Shown piece after piece: positions 10,773 to 22,546 of a stretch of DNA of 64,000 nucleotides. The notes beneath the pieces were generated by a model. The model ran no database searches. It saw only the letters and a list, made by a program, of their open reading frames with translations, and was not told the DNA's origin. Source of the DNA: Rhyzopertha dominica (Eukaryota; Arthropoda; Insecta; Coleoptera; Bostrichidae); the NCBI GenBank assembly GCA_025024175.1, contig QCXZ01000045.1, forward strand, positions 1,614,649 to 1,678,648, given 5' to 3'. Position 1 is the stretch's first letter. The number at the start of each line of letters is the position of its first letter. Position numbers and translations under genes: made by a program.

Positions 10773-12916
10773 TATTTGTGTTGGTTCACAATTACAGTGT
10801 TAACACACGTCAAAATACAGCGTTATATAAAAGATAAACTAAACTAAAACAAGATATTATAATAAATAAGAAGTATTTAAAAATTCCTCCAAGGAGTAGA
10901 AATTTTTACAAAGTAGATATGACCTAACTTTTTTCTTAAAAACTGTTAAATCTAAGCTTTGAATTTGTGCAGGTAATTTATTAAACAGTTTGGGACCCCA
11001 GTAAGAAACACTGCTTCGGCTTCTTTGCAAACGATGGAAGTTAACATTTAAATTTTGATTTCCCCTTAAATTAAGCATATGTGATTCACCACGAGTAGTA
11101 TAAGAACCTAAGTGAGTTTTAACAAATAATAGACAAGATAGTATGTAACAGCTAGGCAATGTTAAAATTTTAAACTTTTGAAAAGATTTTCTGCAATCTG
11201 CCTGATAATCCAAATTTGCAATTACTCTGACAGCTCTTCGCTGCAATTTGAATAAGCGATCAGATGCAGGAGAATGCCCCCAGACTAATATTCCATAAGT
11301 TAACCTAGCATGTATGTAAGCAAAATACACATTCAATAGGATTTTATCTGAGATTATATCGCGAAGAGATTTCAAAAGAAATATATTTTTGGCGGTCTTG
11401 GAAGTAACGTAGTCAATGTGAGAATGCCAGGTAAGTTGAGGATCTAATCGTATTCCCAAAAAGTTAACAGACTCTTGATTTCCTATATCGCATGTTAAAT
11501 TCTTTAGTGTAAAGCATGACGTAACAGTCTTGGANTCATTTAGTAATAGNCTATTAGATGNAAACCAAGTTGACAAGTTTGACTTCATTTCAGTTAAATG
11601 GCATTTTAGTAAATTAGCGTTTTTGTTTGTACTAAATTATGTAGTATCATCAGCGAACAATATTAAGTTTCCATCTTTAATGATATTTTCTAAATCGTTG
11701 ATGTAGATAAGGAAAAGTGTTGGGCCTAATACAGATCCCTGTGGAACTCCTTGATTGACCGGTAGATAACTCGATTTGCCTGACTTTGATATTACCATTT
11801 GTTCACGAGGCATTAGATATGAAGTTAATAAATTGATTGACTTTACAGAAAAATTGTAATAGCAAAATTTTCTTTCAAGTACATCAATTGAAAGACANTC
11901 GAATGCTTTAGTTAAGTCACAGAACACCGCCCCACCATGTAAATTACTTTCAAAACTATTATGAATCAAGGATACCAAATGTTGGACAGCTAATGATGTA
12001 GATTTTGTTTTACGAAATCCATATTGACATGTGGAGTATATGTGATGCAGCTCCATATGTTCGGATAGTTGAAGTTGCAAGGCTTTTTCGAAGATCTTAC
12101 TTATGACTGGTGTTATGGAAATTGGGCGATAGTTATTAAGAGAATTTGCGTCACCTTTTTTGTAAATGGGAACGATTTTAGACTTTTTTAGGGCAGCAGG
12201 ATAAATACCAGCCTCAATAGATTCATTCAAGAGCACGGTTAGAGGAGAAATAATTAAATTTATTACATGCTTTATAATTTTTACATTCAGGTAATGTACA
12301 TCTCGAGATGATGTATTTTTAAGATGAGAAATAATATCTCTAACATTATTCAAGGAAATACCTGTAAAAGAAAAAGCCGGATATTGAGAGGGAATAGAAA
12401 TAGTATTAAGGGTAGAATTAGAATCTTGGGACAGGCCACCCGTTATATTTGCCGCAATTGTGGAGAAATAATTATTTAGTTCGTCAGCTGAAAACGGACA
12501 GTCAGCAGTATGCATGTTTTTGTTGTTTAAATTATTAATTAGTTTCCAGAGAGCATTTGGTCGATTTTTTGCAAGTCTGACATAATTATCATGAGCTTGT
12601 TGCTTGGCATTCCTAATCTCATGACGATATCTAGATCTAAGTATTTTTATTTGTTGAAATAAGCCAGGATCATTATTATTTTTATGAAAGCTAATTAATA
12701 AACTTAGCGTATTTCTTAAGTTTTTAAGTTCCTCATTGAACCAACTGATCACCTTTTGACATTTGCCTTTAGTGCTACGTGCTGGAAGATTTGTCTTTAC
12801 TGCTGAAGAAAGTAAATAAAGGGATAATATACAATACAACTGCTGTGATATTGCTTCTGAAGACATAAATGATTGCAATCTGTTATCAATACTTCTCATA
12901 GATGAGAATGTAACCA
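10741..12916 (-). mobile_element. LINE B: 5'-truncated non-LTR retrotransposon, nearly intact reverse transcriptase
   Basis: On the minus strand one frame runs from 12917 to 10857 with a single stop (TAA at 11639-11637). It carries the reverse-transcriptase blocks in order: NYRPISI, FCDLTKAF, VNQGVPQGSVLGPTLF, then LFADDTT just before the stop. It resumes through NFLGIRLDPQLTWHSHI and a C-terminal YGILVWGHS. Joined across the stop this is about 685 codons. The endonuclease is absent, so the copy is 5'-truncated, as is usual for LINEs. The 3' end has a (TTA)n tail (plus-strand 10741-10770). Style suggests the jockey/CR1/I group; the exact clade is not determined. Several N bases fall in it. 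It splits LINE A and is therefore younger. Confidence 0.9.
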
Positions 12917-14116
12917 TCTTGATTATTTATAGACCATCTAGCAATAACATGCCAAATTTTTTAAACCATTTTGATAAAATATCGGAAATGCAAAAAAAAG
13001 AGTGTGTAGTAATAGGTGACATAAATTTGAACATAATTAAAGATTCATCTGTAGTAAGGGAGTACAAAAATATTGTTGAAATAAACAAAAACAACAACAG
13101 CAATAATAGATCATGTCAACAAATAAATATTGTCTTGTACCATACAGCTTCTAGAACATATGATTTCAGATCATAAAATATTAAATATTACATTAAATAA
13201 ATACACTGAAAAAAATCAAACGGGAAAAAGTTATAAGACAAGTGTTGTGTCAACAGGTTCAGTGTGTTCAAAACAAAATACAACAAAATAATATTACAAC
13301 ATTCGATTGGTTAACAAACGTTGTAAATTCTACAAAAATGGAATGCACTAAAATTTATACATACAACAAAGATTGGAGAGGGCAGCAAGAGCTGGATTAT
13401 TTTCAACTATTTAAAACTGATCAAAGAACGAAATAAACTATACGTCAGATTGAAAGTAGTCCAAAATGAGTGCAGTGAAAAAGAATTTTAAAAAGTTAAA
13501 AATAAAGCCAATAATCTCAGATGGCAATTAAAACGACAGTATGTAAAAAGCAAATACACAGCAGCATCCGGGGACACTAGCGAGATATGGACAATACTGA
13601 ATGATTTGTGTGGGAAACAGAAAAAACTAAAACAAAAATAAATAGAATTATAAACGTAGATGGACAGACAATAGAAGATGAAGAAAAAATAGTAAATTAA
13701 TTTAACTACCATTTTTCAAATGTGGGCCAAAAATTAGCTGCAGCTCTGCAAAAGTGGAATGATACAACATTCATTGAAAAGAAAACAGACAAAACAATTT
13801 TTTTGGAGCCAACTAACCATGAGGAAATGGAAGTCATAGCCGAAATAAAAAATTACTCTTCTCCTGGAATTAATTGAATATCCAAATAAGATATAAACAT
13901 ATTATTTAATATTGTAGGACAGAAGCTTGTAAGTCTGACAAATGGTATATTGGAAAGTGGGATATTTCCTGAGGAATTAAAGATTGTCAAAATTATTCCA
14001 GTGTATAAAAAAGTAGAAAAGATAATATGAATAACTACAGGCCGATTTCGGTACTCACAACTTTTTCAAAAATAGTGGAAAAGATTATAAATGGACCGGA
14101 TTTATCAACAAAACTT
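12917..14116 (+). mobile_element. LINE A segment 2: endonuclease end to start of reverse transcriptase
   Basis: Resumes the plus-strand LINE with LIIYRPSSNN and CVVIGDINLNII (endonuclease YRPP and GDFN boxes). It then has degraded linker sequence including RLKVVQNECSEKEF and WTILNDLCGK, then IFLEPTNHEEMEV, SSPGIN, IIPVYKK and NNYRPISVLTTFSKIVEK, which is reverse-transcriptase block 1. Frame changes and stops are frequent. About 50 residues of endonuclease are missing at the LINE B junction. It ends where the foldback element begins. Confidence 0.85.
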
Positions 14117-15147
14117 TACCACCTAAAACTCCCCAGACTCGTATTTTCTTTGTTTTCTTAGGTACAACCTTAAGTTATATGTCAAATTGTAGGTCTTTTT
14201 GAACTCTTTAAAAATAGCATAGTGAAAGTCCAAAAATTTTTTTTGCATATTGTGATATTTTGCAAATGAAGTTATTTTTTGTAAATATTTTTTAACCTTA
14301 CCCCGTATAATAAATATTGCTTCATAGTTGGATGCCGATTTTTGTCTTCTTCAATTTGTATCATTACCATGTATGCATAATTTTTACTCCTTCTTAGTGA
14401 AAAACAAGAAAAACTAGTCGCCGTCATGTTCTGTTATAGGGCCGTTCACAATTTTTTAAGTGTTAGTTTAGTAGCTTATTATGGTACAAATTATGCCTAC
14501 ATACCCATCGATGCACACAAAACCCCAAAATTTTGAGTAACTTTTAAATAAATCAATTACAAAGTTCGTTCTAAAGAGAGAGAGGCTAGAAAGCGAAACC
14601 CTGCGATGAGGCTAGTTTGGTTTTCTACATCGCCTACTAGCCTCGTCACGGAGTTTCATTTCCTAGCCTCTCTCTCTTTAGAACAAACTTTATACTTGAT
14701 TTATTTAAAAGTTATTTAACATTTTTAGGTTTTGTGTGCAGCGATGGGTATGTAGGCACAATTTGTACCGTAATAAGCTACTAAACTAACACTTAAAAAT
14801 TCTGAACAACCCTATTTAAAGAACATGGCGGCGACTAGTTTTTCTTGTTTTTTACTAAGAAGGAGTAAAAATTACGCATACATATGGTAATGACACAAAT
14901 TGAAGAAGACAAAAGTCGGCATTCAACTGTGAAGCAATATTTATTATACGAGGTAAGGTTAATAAATATTTACAAAAAATAACTTTAAACACAAAATATG
15001 ATAATCTGCAAAAAAATTTTTTGGACACCCATCTAGCTATTTTTAAAGAGTTTAAAAAGACCTACAATTTGACATATAACTTAAGATTGTACGTAAAAAA
15101 AATAAAGAAAATACGAGCCTGGGGAGTTTTAGGTGGCGGACCCTGTA
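14117..15147. repeat. 1.03-kb foldback element, almost a complete palindrome
   Basis: Both halves are inverted copies of each other over nearly the full length. Ends are taccacctaaaactcccc and its complement ending ggcggaccctgta. The centre lies near 14625, where gagagaggctagaaa is mirrored at 14660-14690. Related copies: 18672-19095 (right arm only), 21581-22163 (shortened), 2042-2081 (end only). No protein coded. It sits inside LINE A. Confidence 0.9.
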
Positions 15148-15914
15148 TAGTGAGATCGACAAAAATCTGTATTTAGTGAAACGGTACAACTATGGGTGGG
15201 AGTTGCACAGGACTCCGTAATGGGACCCCTACAATACTTAATGTATGTCACTGTCTGAAATATGTAAAGTTGAAAGCAAAGTACTTATGTTTGCAGACGA
15301 TACTGTCTTGGTACTATGAGGAGTAGATATGAAGCAATTAGAGAGAGAAATTAACTGTGATCTTGATTTATACTTTAAGTGGCTATGCTATAATAAGTTA
15401 ACAATTAATATACCAAGACGGTATACATGACCATAAAACAAAAAATAAGAAGAGCTGTTATACAAATATATTTTTAAATAAAATAAAATTAAAGGAGGTG
15501 TCAAATTATAAATATTTAGGTATAAAAATATCAAACGACCTAACATGGAAATTACTCATATAAAACATAATGCTAAATATTACAACTAAGCTGGGAGCAA
15601 TAAAAAGATGTATTAATGCAATAAATAAAGCAGCAAGACTGACATTATACAATTGCTTTGTTATGCCTCATTTAAGGTATCATAACATGGGAAAGGCACC
15701 TGATTACCTATATGATGTATGTATATGATACAAAAACTGCTTTGAACTTGAATATGACATCTTCATCTCAATTACACAGTCAAACAGGAATATTTAATGT
15801 ACACAATTTAAAAATATTTGAGCAAGTAAAATTTGTATATGCAATAAAAACCAATACAATAAAAACAAACATAAATTTGATATATATATATATATTTTTA
15901 TTTATATATACATA
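15148..15914 (+). mobile_element. LINE A segment 3: reverse transcriptase catalytic part
   Basis: After the foldback element the plus-strand LINE resumes with a block like GVAQDSVMGPLQYLMYV (normally GVPQGSVLGPLLFLLY), then VLMFADDTVLVL, the catalytic Asp pair, and DLYFKWLCYNKLTINI. The C-terminal part around 15690-15870 includes TSSSQLHSQTGIFNVHNLKI. The reverse-transcriptase region between segments 2 and 3, about 100 residues, is missing. Interrupted again at about 15914. Confidence 0.8.
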
Positions 15915-16978
15915 TCATCGTTTTCATCGTGTCTGAAATATTGTAAAAGTCATTTTTATGCGGACGATACGCAGATATATTATTCTTGTAAGAAAGCTGA
16001 TATTACTGAATCATATAAATTCATAACCTCAGACTTAGGATCATTATCGTCTTTATCGACTAATTATTGCTTATCACTAAACCCTTCAAAGTCGCAAGTT
16101 ATTATGTTCGGCCCTAAACAAATTAGACAACGATGTCTTTCTCAGTTAGACATAACACTTAATGATACAAAGCTATTACCTGTAAATTTAATTAAAAACC
16201 TTGGAGTATTCATTGACACCGACTTAAAATTTGCATCACATGTCAATTATATTGTTAAATAATCCATATCAAATTTGAAGTTGTTATTAATAGTCGCAAT
16301 ATATTGAACTTCCAGTCTAAGGTAACCTTATGTAATTCTTTAGTTTATATATGATAGTTAGCGTTTACAAGCACTTGCAAAACTCTTGAGTTAGGTTTGT
16401 CTATGACCTGCGACGGTGAGATCCTGTTTTGGAGAAGATAAAGGGACTGGGTTGGCTAAATACGAGGAAGGTAGGTTTCTTCATTATTGCAATATATGTC
16501 TTAAACTACTAAAAAATAAAGAACCGCTATACCTTGTAAAAAAATTATAAAAAGATCCCAAGTACATAATCTAAATATAAGGCCCATTAACATGGCTTCT
16601 GTCCCGCAACACAGAACTTCACAATTTCAAAATTGTTTTTCTTATATTGCCCCTAAAATTATAAATAAATATTATGTTTGTGAGCTTTTGCTCAGTGGTC
16701 AATGCAACCTCAAACCTTATTATATCTAGTACTTTAGTTATTTATTTGTTAGCACCAACTACTTCTTTTTTTTTTCAAGTACCTAATACCCTGTAATCAG
16801 CGTGTTTGTTAATTTTTGCCCTCGTATATTTGGTTGCAAGGAAGAACAGTGCTGACAGATTCTTTATCCCTCAGCTCTGATTGTGACCATTTCTGCATCT
16901 AAATATATATATTCTTTTTCTGTTCTAGTTACAATTTTTGTATTTATGCAGAATAAATGCATTTATTATTATTATAAT
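15915..16978 (+). mobile_element. LINE D: CR1/jockey-like 3' fragment
   Basis: Starts within reverse transcriptase: HFYADDTQIYYSCKKADI, then STNYCLSLNPSKSQVIMFG and NLGVFIDTDLKFASHVNY, followed by a stop. The YADDTQ box with the LN.SK..V..FG phrase is typical of CR1/jockey-like elements. The 3' end has aataaatgca and a TTATTATTA tail near 16960-16978. Heavily 5'-truncated. It lies within LINE A. Confidence 0.8.
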
Positions 16979-17238
16979 ATAAATTCGTCTATATAATAGT
17001 ATTAACATATACAATCAAATTCCTGAAAATATAATAGATGTAAATAAATATAACAAATTCTGCCATAGCCTTAAGTTATATTTAAATTTAATGTAACATA
17101 TAGTATAATCATGATTATGTATTAAGTAAAATTTAGAATTACACTGTTACTTTGCAATGTAAATTATTGTTTAGGCCTCAGCATCAGTGCCATTTAGCAC
17201 TGTTTAGAGGTCAGCAATAAAATTTAATTAAAAAAAAT
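16979..17238 (+). mobile_element. LINE A segment 4: C-terminus and 3' end
   Basis: Resumes LINE A with YNSINIYNQIPENIIDVN and FCHSLKLYLNLM then a stop, the usual end of such ORF2 proteins. A short 3' UTR follows and ends in an A-rich tail just before 17238. This is 16 bp before the next exon of the CG3556-like gene. Confidence 0.75.
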
Positions 17239-17254
17239 AATATGGTATTTGCAG

Positions 17255-17502
17255 ACACCATGAAGTGCCAATAACGCCGCCAAAACTAGCTCAGTATTCC
17301 TTAGCACTCAGTGCTCTATGCCAAGACCCTAGGCAGTTCCATGGGCATGACCTTGTGGGAACTCTACAACATCATGAGCCAATTCATGACCTGGACTTTG
17401 CATATGCAACTTTAGCTGCCTGTACCGCTCGAGCACACGTTAGGAAAAAGCAGATCAGAAGGTTGCTAGACATCGCTAACACCGCCAAAGATCACAATAT
17501 CG
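17255..17502 (+). CDS. CG3556: CG3556-like protein, exon 3
   Basis: Acceptor TTTGCAG at 17251-17254. The joined codon gives Arg, then HHEVPITPPKLAQYSLALS, QDPRQFHGHDLVGTLQ and AYATLAACTARAHV. This is helical-repeat sequence of the transcobalamin/intrinsic-factor-like fold. It ends in phase 1 at CG/GTGAGT (17502/17503). The 11.5-kb intron before it holds the nested LINE cluster, whose 3' end lies almost against the acceptor. Confidence 0.9.
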
Positions 17503-17716
17503 GTGAGTGGGAAATGTATTTTAAACATTTCGTAAAACAATTGAATTAAGTAGCGAACTGAGTTAGGAGCAGTTATGAAAGGATCTTATTACAGATGTGC
17601 ATATGTAATTTGTTTGAAGTTAATATTTGTTTTGTTTTTGAATTGTCCGTTTTGTTGAGAAATGGCGAGCCCTCGTTCCCATTTTTTGCAAAAGAATCTA
17701 TCTTTATCAATTTTAG

Positions 17717-17877
17717 ATACAGTTGCAATGACAATACTGGCCTTGAGATGTATAGTTAAAGACCACAGGCACAGAAACCTTCAGCACTCACTAAGGAGAC
17801 CGAGTATAAGCCTAGCACGACAACAGCAACCCGATGGTGGTTTTGGGAATTTGTTCAACACTGCTTTAACTATGCAG
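17717..17877 (+). CDS. CG3556: CG3556-like protein, exon 4
   Basis: Acceptor TTTTAG at 17711-17716. It encodes DTVAMTILALRCIVKDH then SISLARQQQPDGGFGN and FNTALTMQ, ending in phase 0 at CAG/GTAATG. The QQPDGGFGN phrase is the repeat signature shared with terpenoid-cyclase-like and cobalamin-binding helical barrels. Confidence 0.92.
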
Positions 17878-18145
17878 GTAATGTAACAATTAAAAGATAT
17901 ATTTGTGTTGAAATATAATTTTTAGATATATTTTCTTCAAAAATTAATTACATATGAAGTGATTATCTACTTTATTTCGAAACAGGTAGAGTGCCTTAGG
18001 CTACAGAACCAGTCAGTAAATTTCAATGTTTAAAAACACTAGAAACACGTACTTTGTTTTCTAATTTAAACCCCAAATAATAACTTTTCAGGCTTTAAAA
18101 TTAACTTCAGAAATGACAGAATTCCCATACAAATTTTTATCCCGT

Positions 18146-18332
18146 TTTTATTTATTTCTAATTACGGGCCTAAAGATAATGGGTCAATTTCTCTCTTCGT
18201 TAAGTCGATGTTAGCTAAAATCAACCCAGTAACCATGACAACACTTTAAAGTAAGGTATGTGATTGGTTTATATTTTAATTACACAGTTCATTTTAGCTT
18301 AAAATAAAGAAGAGAAACCGGCCCAATGTGAT
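18146..18332. repeat. Short palindromic MITE
   Basis: Ends carry aatgggtcaatttctctctt and, inverted, agaagagaaaccggcccaat, with gatgttagctaaaat mirrored near the centre. Related fragments lie at 5728-5770, 23040-23150 and 25770-25860. No coding sequence. Confidence 0.6.
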
Positions 18333-18671
18333 TAACTCTTTTTGAATTATTTAATTAAAATACCCAAATTAAAAAATTTGAAAAAATTCGAATCAATAAT
18401 TCTCCAACTGACTATTCTGTAGTAAAAGAACTAATAACATAGTACTTGAGTTTTACCACACAAAAAATCGGTTAAAGTTACCCATTAAAAATCATACACA
18501 TATGATTTTTTCAGATTTTTTCATGTGCACGTTTCTCCCTCTATCTCGTCCAATACTTATGGTGGCAAAATTATTTTTTGATCATGTGTTTTCGAACAGC
18601 TAACTTGGCGTTTCATTCTTTTGGGAGAACCTTTTACATGCTTATCCGGCTATACCCTTTTGGTGTTAGAT

Positions 18672-19095
18672 TTTGGAGTTTTGTGTGCAGCGAGGGGTAT
18701 GTAGGCATAATTAGTAATTAGTAATCTGTTAAACTAACACTTAAAAAATGTGAACAGCCCTATTAACAGAATATTACGGCGACTAGGTGTTTTTGTTTTT
18801 CACTAAGAAGGAGTAAAAAATTACACATNCATGGTNATGAGACAAATTGAAGAAAATAAAAGGGGGCATCCAACTATGGAGCATTACTTATTATATGGGC
18901 TAAGGGTAAAAAATATTTACAAAAATTAACTATATTTACAAAATATGATAATCTACAAAAAAATTTTTGGACACCCAATATGCTATTTTTAAAGAGTTTA
19001 AAAAGACCTACAATTTGACATATAACTTAAGGTTGTCCCAAAAAAAAATTAAGAAAATACGAGCCTGGAAAGTTTAGGTGGCGGACCCTGTATAG
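18672..19095. repeat. Foldback family, right arm only
   Basis: Matches the right half of 14117-15147, from gtgtgcagcgaggggtatg to the end ggcggaccctgta. The left half is missing, so this copy cannot fold on itself. Confidence 0.85.
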
Positions 19096-21011
19096 TACTA
19101 ACTTCGTGAAAAACAGTCAATGTTAAAACACTTTTGAAAGGGCGAAGGTTAAGAGCATATAGTAAAGAATAACCTTGAATATGTTGATAATAAGCTTCTT
19201 ACATAAGTTATTAAATAGGTTATATATGTGGAGGACTAGACAATCACTAAATAATTTAACACGATCATAACTTTGTTATTATAAAAGATACACATTTGAA
19301 ACAAACAACGTTTGGTTGGCTATGAAGAAATATTATTCCCATGTACGAATAAGTCCACTGAGGATGCCGAATAAACGATTCGCTAACGTCCCTGTTTTTG
19401 CCGGTAAATTCAGGCTTTTACGGATTGCCGATAGGTGGCGCCCCATGTCAACTGTATAATTTTTTAATAAGTTAAACACAATGTCACAATTTCCTTTTAG
19501 CTTGGTAAACGTTAGGTTTTATTTTAATTTATTACAAATACCAATCATTCAGTTTATCATCATGAGTATAAAATTACTGTACAATAACAATGCTTATCCC
19601 AATATAACAATTAAGAAGCTATGTAATACCATACTTTTATTTATTTGTCTGCTCTAGCAAAACTCAAACTATAATAAGCTCAAAAACACGTAAAAGGCAA
19701 ATGAAACTTGTGAAAAATAGTACTTAATTTTTAAAATTAAGCACCTAACCTTATCCATGTCTTAACCGTTCAGAGCATATTGAAAGTTTATATTACATAT
19801 TCCCATGTCACATCCTCTTATTGCATGATCATTAAAATGTGTTTCACTCTGAATAAGACAATAATAAAAAAAATCTTACACTTATAAGTTGCCGCCATCT
19901 ACTGGTGGTACTTGGAACCTACATCAAACAGGACCATTTTGTAGCATGACAGATGGCAAAGATCGTAATTTTTTTAAGTACAGTTATCCATATTTCCATG
20001 GCAGTGATTGATTTTTATTTATTTTTATTATCTAGTTATCTAATAAAAAAATAATATGATAGAAAAATCTATAAAATTTACATTGTTTCTGAACACCACT
20101 CCATAAACTATCTGTGACATAGAGTCAACTTAACACTATGAATGGCATTTTCAAAGATAGCTTCTAGACTGCCGTAACTACTATGTCTACTTTTATAAAT
20201 TTCCTTCTTTAAAAATGCTCAAAAAAAAGAAGTCAATGGAGTATAAGATTAGATGTTGAAGACAGACATTTTGCTGGGCTACAAGTACAAGATTTAAAAA
20301 AAAATATGTGGTTAATACTTAATATTTATGCTAAAAGCATAAATTTTAATATGTAGTCATAAAGGATCATATCTTTTATTGCATATCTTTATTTTATTTA
20401 ATAGTTATCATTAGGATCCTTAGGGTTTAAATGGGCGAAAAGTATTTTGATAGGTTACAGAGATCTGAAGAGATTTATTCCAAAGTTATGTGTTTGAAAA
20501 ATTCAAAAATGCATTTTTTGTTCTTTTGCTGATACTTTCCTTGAGAATTACTTGATTCTGTGAACAAACTCTTTAAACACTGTCTCATAAGAAATTCATC
20601 AGCGTACACAGACTTATTGTATGGTATTTGGTTTTATTATTGTTGGTGTTGTTGTTTTCTTACATCTGCGGTATAATATATAATGATTGCAAATCTGCAC
20701 CTTGATTCATTACAGGGGCACATAGTTAACATATAAGTAAAGTTTTGTGGCAGTGGATTTGCCTCCAGTTGGTACCACTATTATTATTAGTTTTTTATTT
20801 TCCTTTGCTTCTGATTTGATCATTAATTTGTTTAAATATAAAATTTGATAGTTTGATGTCAAGTTTGCCTGTTTCCTTCCATCATGACAAGTTTTAAATT
20901 TCGTTCTAGTTAGGATAACCCTCTAGTTATTTTGAAATAAAGTTTATAATAACTTTGAGTGTAATGAATTTTTTAGAGAAATGGATCAATTTTCAGTTTA
21001 CGACTTTTTAG
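19096..21011. other. Intron sequence without recognisable features
   Basis: AT-rich intronic DNA between exons 4 and 5 of the CG3556-like gene. No gene, RNA or complete element seen. Confidence 0.5.
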
Positions 21012-21213
21012 GCTTTACAAGACATGTTGGATTTACACTCTCACTGGAACAAATCAGCAGCCAGGGCGTACATAGAAAGCAAGCAGGATCCAGATGGAGC
21101 CTTTACGGATCCAGGATTGACAGCAGATGTAATTCTGGCCTTGTCAAACAAGGGACTAGGTACTCTAAGGAATTTGGACTGCGGACGTGGCGATACTGAT
21201 ATAGATAATCACG
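21012..21213 (+). CDS. CG3556: CG3556-like protein, exon 5
   Basis: Acceptor TTTTTAG at 21005-21011. Encodes ALQDMLDLHSHWNKSAAR, then YIESKQDPDGAFTDPGLTAD and LALSNKGLGTLRNL, ending DNH plus one base at a GTAAGA donor (21214). QDPDGAF is another helical-repeat turn like that in exon 4. Phase 1 at the exit matches exon 6. Confidence 0.9.
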
Positions 21214-21580
21214 GTAAGACCTAAGCATATGTCAAAGATTAGAGTACGATCAGATGGTAAAAAGTGTCCTGCTGGAATTTGGCTCAAATTAAATATATTG
21301 TTCCTAATTAAGACAGACTGACCATTTGTCCGGCATTGCTCCGGACAGTCAGTCTTTTTGATGTACAGTCCGGCAGATTGTAAGGGATTGATATTTTTAG
21401 TATTAGTGTTAGATGCACACACAGTATAGCAACTGAAATAATTATTAAATAAAAATAAGACACAAAAAGGGCATCAGCTCTTTTACAGTACAGCATCTGT
21501 AATAAGAGCGAATATAATTAAATCTTGGGATTTAAACAGTTAGTAAACAGTAAAGTAAGATGTGCATGGATCTAGGATCT

Positions 21581-22163
21581 CTCCCGAGGCTCATATTTTC
21601 ATTATCTCTTTTAGGTACAACCTTAAGTTATANGTNATATTGTAAGTCNTTTTAAACTCTTTAAAAGTAGCATAGTGAGTGTCCAAAATTTTTTTGCAGA
21701 TTATGATATTGTGCAAATAAAGTTAATTTTGTAAATATTTTTTTACCTTATCCCATATAATAAATATTGCTTCATAGTTGGATGCTGACTTTTGTATTCT
21801 TCAATTTGTGTCATTACAATGTATGTGTCATTTTTACTCCTTAATGAAAAACAAGAAAAACTCATCAACAAAATTTGAAGGAACTTTTAAATAAATCGTT
21901 CTAAAGAGAGAGAGGCTAGAAAACAAAACCCTGCGATGAGGCTAGTGGGTGGTGTAGGCACAATATTTATTATACGGGGTGAGGTGAAAAAATATTTAGA
22001 AAAATTAACTTTAATTGCAAAATATCATAATCCGCAAAAAAAATTTGGACAATCTCTATGATATTTTTAAAGAGTTTAAAAAGACCTACAATATGACATA
22101 TAACTTAAGGTTGTACCTAAAAAAATAATGAAAATACGAGCCTGGGGAGTTTTAGGTGGCGGA
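21581..22163. repeat. Foldback family, internally deleted copy
   Basis: Starts ctcccgaggctcatatttt and ends gttttaggtggcgg. Both arms resemble 14117-15147 but the centre is shortened. The GAGAGAGGCTAG block near 21905 survives on one side only. Confidence 0.85.
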
Positions 22164-22546
22164 TATCATATTTTCTTCATTTTTTTTTAATAAGCCATTT
22201 GTTGTGAGATCTGCGAGTCGATAACTGTACCTAAATGAGTATTTTGCTTTAAGCTGGATTTTTCGGAGCATTTATTTTTGGGTGTGTGTTAGTGACTAAA
22301 TGTAAGGATCTATCACTAATATTCCCCCTGCATCTCTGTGTTCTGATGACTTTAAATGTGTCCTTGGAATATGGAGGTAGTGCTCTTAGTCGCCTTTATC
22401 ATGATGCAGGTTTCTACCCCACATTGGCAAATGATAAACGAAAGGTAGTATCAAAATGCAGCTTAATTAATCCCAGGATGTTTATTTGCTTATTTTAATG
22501 CCTCACAACCACTGACATTTCATTTTCATAATAAAAATTCTATATA

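Noticed and set aside
22286..22498. Possible extra exon of the CG3556-like gene (frame with SLEYGGSALSRLYHDAGF)
   Set aside because: Exons 5 and 6 already join in phase with family-like sequence, and no good acceptor/donor pair frames this stretch.
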